Virus record (IMG/VR): IMGVR_UViG_3300003324_000362
Location: 1 to 34,524 of that record
Length of the DNA stretch: 34,524 nt
DNA from: a virus
Reading direction: 5' to 3' (one strand)
Shown here in pieces: positions 28,599 through 34,524 of the stretch. Numbering within the stretch: the stretch's first letter is position 1; the number at the start of each line of letters is the position of its first letter. Position numbers and translations under genes: made by a program. The notes beneath the pieces are model-generated. The model did not search any database. It worked only from the letters and a program-made list of their open reading frames with translations, and was not told where the DNA came from.

Positions 28599-28986
28599 AC
28601 GTATAACTGGTCTAGAGGAGTTCACCAAACTCTGGCCGCACTTAGCGGACAACGCTCCGAGCACAGTTCCAGCGGAGGAACTTTTGCACATGTCGTTGTC
28701 GTGCTTGAGTCATGGGGTGATATTTGTCTGTAGAGACTTTGGGCAGCTAATTGGACTGTGTTGCGTGTTACGTGACGGAGAGGAAGCAACTTTGGTTAGT
28801 ATTCCACGCGAACGTGGTGGCAAGTATGGACAACGCTGCTTAGCAGCGGTTAAAGACTGGGCTAGATTAGTCGGTGTTAAATCTATTTCTGTTACATCGA
28901 CTAGACTGTCTGGTTCTAGTTATAAATACTTTGAGAAAGCTCTGGGTTTTCATAGACACTCTGTAACATTCAAAAAGGAACTCTAA
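28585..28986 (+). CDS. GNAT-family N-acetyltransferase-like protein (133 aa)
   Basis: The protein shows the core of a GNAT fold: a strand V-I-F-V-C-R-D-F-G-Q-L-I-G-L-C-C, a strand A-T-L-V-S-I, then the acetyl-CoA loop R-G-G-K-Y-G-Q-R-C-L (about 74-83) and the final F-E-K-A-L-G-F motif near residue 121. The loop is close to the usual (R/Q)-x-x-G-x-(G/A) form. The start at 28585 (GGAAGAGA before the ATG) is chosen over an upstream one that would overlap the neighbour by 77 bases. GNAT genes are found among podoviral tail and internal virion genes; the substrate is unknown and may be a virion protein's N-terminus. Confidence 0.75.
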   Translation: MTTVERITGLEEFTKLWPHLADNAPSTVPAEELLHMSLSCLSHGVIFVCRDFGQLIGLCCVLRDGEEATLVSIPRERGGKYGQRCLAAVKDWARLVGVKSISVTSTRLSGSSYKYFEKALGFHRHSVTFKKEL

Positions 28987-28987
28987 T

Positions 28988-29761
28988 ATGGCAGATGTAG
29001 TCATTCAAGCTCAGTCGACTCTATTCAATCGACAGGGTATCACAAGGCAGTCTAAGGGGTATTTACTGCCCGCTCCACTAGCGCCGTATATCGCGGCGTC
29101 GTTCTTGCACTCGTATGTGCCGGATTCGCTGCGGGACGCAGCGCAGATAGCACTGCAACTGCTGCTAGCACAGAACTCACAAATCATCCCTGGTGGACTG
29201 ACGCTGTTCGACATTCAAGATATCGACCCAACGCTGTTTCCTGGTGCGTCGGCTCTGGAGTCGATATACCAACAAGATCCGTTCTCGAGTGACTATGAGA
29301 CAGAAACCAACTCGCTTTATGAGCGAGCTTACTCGGTCGCCAGAGCAGCCGCGCAAAGCGGCCCGACTAATATTCGTGGTGGGACAGCTAGGCAGGCGCT
29401 GGAACTGGCGGAGTTGGGTGTCCAAATGTCTAATAGTAGGTTTAGAGAGATCTGGCAAAACCAACTTGCCATGTGTCAAGTGGTCATACAAGCGACTCAG
29501 GTAGCGAACGCTTCCGAGGAAGCTCGTCGCAACTCGCAACTCAAAGCACAGCAGCAACAAGCTGCGACCGAGCAGGGTCGCGTAGTACAAACTTTAGGGG
29601 CAGCAGAACAGATCACGCGAGATCGTGAGCAGCACTTGAGGGCACTCGCAGCAAGTGCTGAGTTCCTTGGATTACCTAACATGGCAACGGAAGAAACGTT
29701 GCAAGGCGAAGGGTTCCAAGGAGGAGTGACGACTGGATTTGGAATGTCTTATTGGCGGTAA
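28988..29761 (+). CDS. Internal virion-like protein (257 aa)
   Basis: An AAAGGA ribosome site precedes the ATG. The protein has an Ala/Leu-rich N-terminal half (A-P-L-A-P-Y-I-A-A-S-F, then D-A-A-Q-I-A-L-Q-L-L-L-A) and a long helical C-terminal half (about 110-230) rich in Gln, Ala and Arg with coiled-coil character. It ends with G-F-G-M-S-Y-W. Helical Ala/Gln-rich proteins at this place in the map are the internal head or ejection proteins of podoviruses, which leave the capsid ahead of the DNA. No enzymatic motif is visible. Confidence 0.65.
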   Translation: MADVVIQAQSTLFNRQGITRQSKGYLLPAPLAPYIAASFLHSYVPDSLRDAAQIALQLLLAQNSQIIPGGLTLFDIQDIDPTLFPGASALESIYQQDPFSSDYETETNSLYERAYSVARAAAQSGPTNIRGGTARQALELAELGVQMSNSRFREIWQNQLAMCQVVIQATQVANASEEARRNSQLKAQQQQAATEQGRVVQTLGAAEQITRDREQHLRALAASAEFLGLPNMATEETLQGEGFQGGVTTGFGMSYWR

Positions 29762-29787
29762 AAAGCAACGTCAAAGGAACAAACTTT

Positions 29788-31410
29788 ATGGCTGACAATT
29801 ATTTCGGTGCGTCGAGTGTCAAAAAGCGCAAGCAGCATTTTAGCGAGGAGAGTAATTACATCAATCCAGAGACAGGTATGATCTCTGGTGACTCAGGTCC
29901 GGCATGGAAACCTAACCCTTTGCCGCCGGGTCCGATAAAGATTAAGAGTGGCCAAGCCGGGGCAGCCACTTCGGTAAGACAGCCGGTGCAAACGTATGGT
30001 GACGCGGCATCTAGCCCGTTGTATTATCCTCCAGCGACACCAATGTCTATGCCTGGGCGTGCGAACGCTGCGTTGAGTGGGTTTTTTGGAGCGAATGTCG
30101 GAGCGTTGGGTGGAGCGAGTATTCGTAAAGCACTAACGGATGAGTCAATGGGTCAGGATATCTGGCAACGCCAACGCATATCGCAGTTAAACGATGACGC
30201 GTTGAGGCGTCAGTTGATGATGGACCAAATCGCACATTCGGGTCAGATGAGAGCTGCGGAGATTTTGAGGTCACTGCCACCTAACTTTTTAACCAGCCCC
30301 GAGGGTAAAGCAGTGGTTGCACAGTTAAGTAGACAACTCACTGACGGAATTGGCGGACCAGGTGCCGGAGCCAGTGCTGGTAGCTCGACTGGACAGTCTG
30401 TTCCAGGTGGAACGAATACCGCAACCACCCCGACACAACCCAAAGGTCGTGGCCCTGTCGCAGCTTTCGCTGAGAACGTTGCTCCAGGACTAGCTAGTAT
30501 GATTCCATTTATGGTTGGCGGGCCTACAGGCGCGCTCGCTAATGGTATCAGACTGGCTCTATCACCTATACTTGGGTGGGCTGCTCACAAAGGCATGGAG
30601 ATGCTCGACCCCAAGTTTAACGATACACGTGCAGAGAATCCAAAAGCGTCTCTAGGTGGAACGGTGCTCGGCCTTGGTATAGGTGGCTATGGTACAAGAC
30701 AAATCCGTTCACCTGGCACAGCAGGACAAACACCAATAGAAGAGACTCCTCCAGCACAGAACACCATCGCACCAGTCAACCTTTCACCTACTCCGAATGC
30801 TTCTCTACCGCCTACCACCCCCGGCGCTGGTGTTGGTGGTCCAGGCGTTGGTGTAGGTGGTTATGGTGCCGCAGCCTCTGCTCTTCGTCCACCTTCAATG
30901 CCTTACGGTGCGCCTACACCTATGGAGCCGCCTACTCCTCCCTCAGCACCTCCGTTGGCTACTCAGCCAACAGGTGTAAGCGCACCTTTTATTCAACCGC
31001 AGATGACACAGCAGAGCGGTGCAGCGAGTATTGGTGGAATAGGTGGTGGTGCAGTTCCTCCTCCTATCTCAACCACCGGCGCAACAGGACGTGCTCTCCG
31101 TGGCGAGACCGCTCCCTGGGAAACCGGTGGTAGTCTGCCCGCCGAAGGTATAGAGAGAAACGTTCACTACCCCAACGAGCAGATCGAGTACTCTCCAATG
31201 GAGACTGCTGGTGGTGTGACACCAGAGCAACTTGAACAGCAACTCTTCCGTCCAAATGTGCCATTCTTTCAGATGACTCCAGAGCAGGCGCAGAGAGTTC
31301 TTCAAGGTGTTCAGCCACAACTGCAACCTCCAGCGTTGCCTCAGGCAGTGCCACCGGCCGCTATGAGACATCGACTGCAGGTCAAGTCCCGCACACCGAT
31401 GCAGCCATAG
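29788..31410 (+). CDS. Pro/Gly-rich internal virion or ejection protein (540 aa)
   Basis: The ATG at 29788 is chosen because AAAGGA lies nine bases upstream; a TTG at 29752 would extend it into the previous gene. The N-terminal part (1-80) is basic and disordered. Two hydrophobic, Gly/Ala-rich segments (about residues 80-105 and 225-260, the latter with A-S-M-I-P-F-M-V-G-G and L-A-L-S-P-I-L-G-W-A-A-H-K) could insert into membranes. The second half (about 290-480) is Pro/Gly/Thr-rich low complexity, and the C-terminus is Gln/Pro-rich. This fits a virion protein ejected into the host envelope. No catalytic motif is seen. Confidence 0.7.
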   Translation: MADNYFGASSVKKRKQHFSEESNYINPETGMISGDSGPAWKPNPLPPGPIKIKSGQAGAATSVRQPVQTYGDAASSPLYYPPATPMSMPGRANAALSGFFGANVGALGGASIRKALTDESMGQDIWQRQRISQLNDDALRRQLMMDQIAHSGQMRAAEILRSLPPNFLTSPEGKAVVAQLSRQLTDGIGGPGAGASAGSSTGQSVPGGTNTATTPTQPKGRGPVAAFAENVAPGLASMIPFMVGGPTGALANGIRLALSPILGWAAHKGMEMLDPKFNDTRAENPKASLGGTVLGLGIGGYGTRQIRSPGTAGQTPIEETPPAQNTIAPVNLSPTPNASLPPTTPGAGVGGPGVGVGGYGAAASALRPPSMPYGAPTPMEPPTPPSAPPLATQPTGVSAPFIQPQMTQQSGAASIGGIGGGAVPPPISTTGATGRALRGETAPWETGGSLPAEGIERNVHYPNEQIEYSPMETAGGVTPEQLEQQLFRPNVPFFQMTPEQAQRVLQGVQPQLQPPALPQAVPPAAMRHRLQVKSRTPMQP

Positions 31411-31429
31411 TCGGCTCGTAGGATATCAA

Positions 31430-31454
31430 GTCCGTCCTATTTAATAGGACGGAC
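31430..31454 (+). promoter_or_regulatory. Phage dispersed palindrome, copy 6 of 6 (most perfect)
   Basis: The core TCCTATTTAATAGGA (31435-31449) is extended to perfect 12-base arms, GTCCGTCCTATT and AATAGGACGGAC, around a central T. Compared with copy 4 or 5, the first flanking pair changed from A-T to G-C on both sides, a compensatory change. It precedes the polyvalent-protein gene by 36 bases. Confidence 0.95.
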
Positions 31455-31490
31455 GCCTAGAGTTCTTACAGTTACGTAGCACTAGCCCCT

Positions 31491-34400
31491 ATGCCACAAC
31501 CATTTCTTTTGTCCAACCAGGAGAATAGCACACTGCCTGAGCAGCCCCCCTCCCCTGCCCAGAGAGTCAACTCTTGGTTGGACTCTATCTTCTCGCCAGT
31601 AAGTGAACCTTTAGGCACTGCATTTGGTGGAGTGGGTGCCGAATTAGCCCGTATGTACGCGCCTCAGCATACGGAGGCGTGGACTACGGGTGCCGAGGCA
31701 GCAGGCCGTGCTTTGCCGCGAACTGCTGCCGAGGCTTTACTGATTGGTCGTGCCCAACCTTTAGCTAAGCTCGCAGGTTTCGGTGACGTTGCATTGCGCG
31801 CATACAACGACACCCCCATCGAAGCCTCGACACCGCAAAGGTTGGGTGCGGCCGCTTTACAGACGGCTGCTTTTGGGCTGGCACCGAGGGTAGCAGAAGG
31901 AGTACAGGGGTTGAGTGGAGCTGAGAGTGCACTAGGACGGAGGGCGGCGTCGCTAGCAGGAAATATCGGAACCTTTGAAGCAGCGAACTTGGCGAGTTCA
32001 AAGGTGTTAGGACAGGAGTATAATCCATTGACACCAGAGCATATCGCTGGGACGGTGGCGAGTGTGTTGCCGTGGGAAGTAGGGAGCATGTGGTATGAGA
32101 GGATGCAGGCTAGGAATACAGAGGACCAGCAGGTTGAGAATGCAACAAAGACTTTCAAGAGGGAGATAGTACAGCCACAGGAACAGTCACAGCCGGCTGC
32201 AATGTGGGCACCTGAACAAACCTTCGCTGGTGGATTCGGTTGGAAGATGGCTGAGTGGAGAAACACCAAAGAGGGTAAAAGTCGCTATGCTCCACAACAG
32301 GTTATCAACAGGTTAAAGAACCTTTACCCAGACGAGTGGGAGATGTTGGCTCCGTTGGGGTTGGAGCAGCATTTGGCGGGTATGCAAAAGGTGAGTGGGA
32401 GTGAGGTTGATAAGTGGATACAGGAGAATGCGCCAAGGGTGGAGGTGAAGGAGTTGATAGCTGACACAGAAGGAGGAACACTACAACAACAAAATAGAGC
32501 TAGTCTTCAACACCAGTTGGAAACTTTGGGTATAGATCCTACATCTAGACCATCAGTGGAGATGTATGAAAGTTGGACTAGCGAGCAAAGAAGGCTGTAT
32601 AACGAGTGGGAAGCTTTAGAAGATGAACCGTATTCCCCGAATGAATCCGCCACAGCCCGCTACACCATGGTCAACCCCAAGCCGCTTGACCAGATGCCTG
32701 GAGCGGTAGATTTGTTGGTGAGGATTCCTATAGAAGAGAGAACTAAACGACAAAGACGTTTGGAGGAGAAGGAAAGACTTGGTATAATTACTCAAAAAGA
32801 GATGGAAGAAATGAGTAATTATGTAGGTAAACAAGAGATCAAATACGAATCCACTCACTACCCCACCGAAGGCAAAAACCTCCTCGCCCACGTTCGTGGT
32901 TACATGGAGACTGTTGATGGCAAGAAGGTGTTTCATGTATTCGAGGTGCAGAGTGATTGGGGGCAGGAGTGGAGGGAATACCAACAGATAGTTAAAGAGA
33001 ACGAAGCTTCTGGTATGCGGAGAGGTATAGCCGACTTCGAGGATAAGTCGCACCTAGAAGAACCTCTCCTCAAACACTACAACTCCCTCGCTATCAAAGC
33101 CGCTGCTCTACACGCCGCTCGTGAAGGTGCAGACGCTATCGCGATTAGTGATGCTGAGACAGCGATGATGACGGAGGGGCATGATAGGTATGCTACACAA
33201 CCAGGAGAGTATGATGAAAACAACCAGATGGTCTACAATAAACCAGTCATCCCTCAAGAGCGCGGAATGCGTCTCAACTACGACCAAACCCTACCCAAAC
33301 TCCTTTCCGACCTAACCGGCGAACCCGGCGAGCCAGTCTCTTTTGGTGAACACCAAAACATCTACGAAGGAACCGAAGACTCTCCAGTCCGCTCTAATCT
33401 TATCTTTCGCAACCCCGACGGCACTCCTAAAACCTCCATCACCGCTCGCCTCTACCCCCTCGACAAATTCAAAGTCGCTCTCGCTGCTCGTGGTGGACTA
33501 CCCTTAATCGGTGGAGGTAAGTTCGGTTACCAAGCCCGAGCGAAGTTGCAAGAACTCGAAGACCTCCAATGGTCTCCAGAGACTATCCAACGAATGGCTG
33601 CGGAGTTCGCTGCTGCCAAAGCACGTCCAGGACAATCCTGGGATGACTACGTCACCGAACGGCTATTTCCTAAGATGCAGTTGCATGCTCAGAACGAGCC
33701 TACTGCATTGCTGGCTACTACCAAGCGTTACATGGAGTACGTGTTCCATGACATGATGCACTTGCCAGATGTAGATGTGAAACGGTTGACTGAGTTCGGA
33801 CTACGTATAGCAGCCGCTGTAGGTCATACCCAAGGTGAGACACGTGTTTTACCCTCGACTGGGTTTCAAGAAGGTGGAAGCTGGCGTGGGGCGTCGTTCT
33901 ACGCACCATCGAGAAGTGGAGTGGCGAACGCTTTTATAGGGCTGCTACGCAATACTCTACTACGTGAAAACCAGCAAATCGCAATGACCTTCCACGCTTT
34001 AGCGCACGAGCTCACTCACGGTGTGTTCCTCCAAGCCGAAGGCGCGACCCACGGGAGCGTGACTCGTGAAATGCGTGATGCAGTCATACGTATCAACGAC
34101 CTGGTCAAAGATATGACCACTGACGAAATGGCACAGAGCATCGACCGGACGTTGAGCCTACTAAGTGGTGGAAGACTAACCAAGACTCTGTCGTATCGTC
34201 GAGACTACTACACCGAAGATGCTGTCGGTCGAATGGAGTACATTGCAGATATGATGGGACTGCACGCAATGTCAACTATGGCTCCAAGAAAGTCTGCTAC
34301 TTTCCAAGCACTACGTGACATGGCTACGTTCGGTCAGGAGGACTTCAAAAACCTAGCCAGGGGTATGCTGAGAGACTTTGGGACTGTGCTGAGTATCCTA

Positions 34401-34524
34401 CGCGATGGGTTGAAATTAATGGGCTGGTCGGACCGGTCTTTTAACAAACTCGAAGAACTGTCTAAAAACTTTCGTACCCTAATGCTCGACTACTCTAAAG
34501 CTGACAAGATGGTCGAAGCTTTCC
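31491..34524 (+). CDS. Polyvalent virion protein with HELTH metallopeptidase, 3' end outside the window (at least 1011 aa)
   Basis: An uninterrupted frame runs from ATG 31491 to the right edge. Residues about 30-190 are Ala/Gly-rich and hydrophobic, as at the start of ejected virion proteins. A domain with the motif E485-V-Q-S-D-W490 and, further on, A-I-K-A-A-A-L-H-A-A-R-E-G-A-D-A-I-A-I (about 545-570) matches a module found in phage polyvalent proteins of unknown activity. A zinc metallopeptidase follows: H839-E840-L-T-H843 with the likely third ligand E916 in M-E-Y-I-A-D920 (gluzincin style). The protein is probably injected with the genome and cleaves a host or phage protein. It follows the sixth palindrome and has no Shine-Dalgarno sequence. 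Confidence 0.85.
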   Translation, partial: MPQPFLLSNQENSTLPEQPPSPAQRVNSWLDSIFSPVSEPLGTAFGGVGAELARMYAPQHTEAWTTGAEAAGRALPRTAAEALLIGRAQPLAKLAGFGDVALRAYNDTPIEASTPQRLGAAALQTAAFGLAPRVAEGVQGLSGAESALGRRAASLAGNIGTFEAANLASSKVLGQEYNPLTPEHIAGTVASVLPWEVGSMWYERMQARNTEDQQVENATKTFKREIVQPQEQSQPAAMWAPEQTFAGGFGWKMAEWRNTKEGKSRYAPQQVINRLKNLYPDEWEMLAPLGLEQHLAGMQKVSGSEVDKWIQENAPRVEVKELIADTEGGTLQQQNRASLQHQLETLGIDPTSRPSVEMYESWTSEQRRLYNEWEALEDEPYSPNESATARYTMVNPKPLDQMPGAVDLLVRIPIEERTKRQRRLEEKERLGIITQKEMEEMSNYVGKQEIKYESTHYPTEGKNLLAHVRGYMETVDGKKVFHVFEVQSDWGQEWREYQQIVKENEASGMRRGIADFEDKSHLEEPLLKHYNSLAIKAAALHAAREGADAIAISDAETAMMTEGHDRYATQPGEYDENNQMVYNKPVIPQERGMRLNYDQTLPKLLSDLTGEPGEPVSFGEHQNIYEGTEDSPVRSNLIFRNPDGTPKTSITARLYPLDKFKVALAARGGLPLIGGGKFGYQARAKLQELEDLQWSPETIQRMAAEFAAAKARPGQSWDDYVTERLFPKMQLHAQNEPTALLATTKRYMEYVFHDMMHLPDVDVKRLTEFGLRIAAAVGHTQGETRVLPSTGFQEGGSWRGASFYAPSRSGVANAFIGLLRNTLLRENQQIAMTFHALAHELTHGVFLQAEGATHGSVTREMRDAVIRINDLVKDMTTDEMAQSIDRTLSLLSGGRLTKTLSYRRDYYTEDAVGRMEYIADMMGLHAMSTMAPRKSATFQALRDMATFGQEDFKNLARGMLRDFGTVLSILRDGLKLMGWSDRSFNKLEELSKNFRTLMLDYSKADKMVEAF

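Noticed and set aside
31664-32269. 201-residue open frame antisense to the polyvalent gene
   Set aside because: The sense frame is open for more than 3 kb with recognisable motifs; the antisense product is Ser/Ala/Cys-rich without pattern.

Overview
The window is a contiguous piece of a tailed double-stranded DNA phage genome, probably with a short tail (podovirus-like). The packaging and virion genes are recognisable: small and large terminase subunits, portal, scaffold, an SU10-like major capsid protein, a head-tail connector, a large beta-rich tail nozzle-like protein, internal virion proteins and a giant polyvalent protein that runs off the right edge. No integrase, replication gene, tRNA, rRNA or CRISPR array is visible. 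The host cannot be named. The Gram-negative-type features (a lipoprotein signal, Sec signal peptides, LamG, Calx-beta and FN3 modules on secreted-type proteins, mixed use of Shine-Dalgarno sequences) are compatible with an environmental Gram-negative bacterium, perhaps of the PVC group, but that is a guess.

Layout. (1) Positions 46-4693 hold eleven small genes on the minus strand, several joined by ATGA stop-start overlaps. They encode accessory proteins: a transglutaminase/papain-like cysteine protein, two zinc-binding miniproteins, a phage ABA-sandwich protein, a 42-residue membrane miniprotein and unknowns. (2) Positions 4694-5893 are a gene-free divergent region packed with inverted and direct repeats, an AT tract, palindromes and promoter-like sites; it is the best candidate for an early control region and/or replication origin. 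(3) From 5894 rightwards everything is on the plus strand: a small gene and a rho-independent terminator, then the terminase genes (6631-9351). (4) Positions 9417-17768 hold a block dominated by exported or membrane proteins: five consecutive proteins with N-terminal signal peptides or membrane anchors and fibre, beta-helix, FN3, Calx-beta or LamG architecture (one small cytoplasmic protein is interspersed), followed by a coiled-coil membrane protein, a holin-like protein and a lipoprotein. (5) Positions 17802-25367 hold portal, scaffold, capsid, connector and a head/tail fibre. (6) Positions 25411-31410 hold tail and internal virion genes, with a GNAT acetyltransferase among them. (7) Positions 31491-34524 hold a polyvalent protein with a gluzincin-type HELTH metallopeptidase.

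The most striking new signal is a dispersed palindrome, TCCTATTWAATAGGA, with outer AGT/ACT arms. It is present six times, always in the right half, in gaps between genes, and exactly at the borders of the plus-strand modules: twice in the control region, then just after the terminase, before the portal, before the nozzle gene and before the polyvalent gene. It behaves like a phage-specific transcription-unit mark (promoter, operator or processing site). Two copies bracket the 8.4-kb exported-protein cassette, which separates the terminase from the portal, genes that are usually adjacent.
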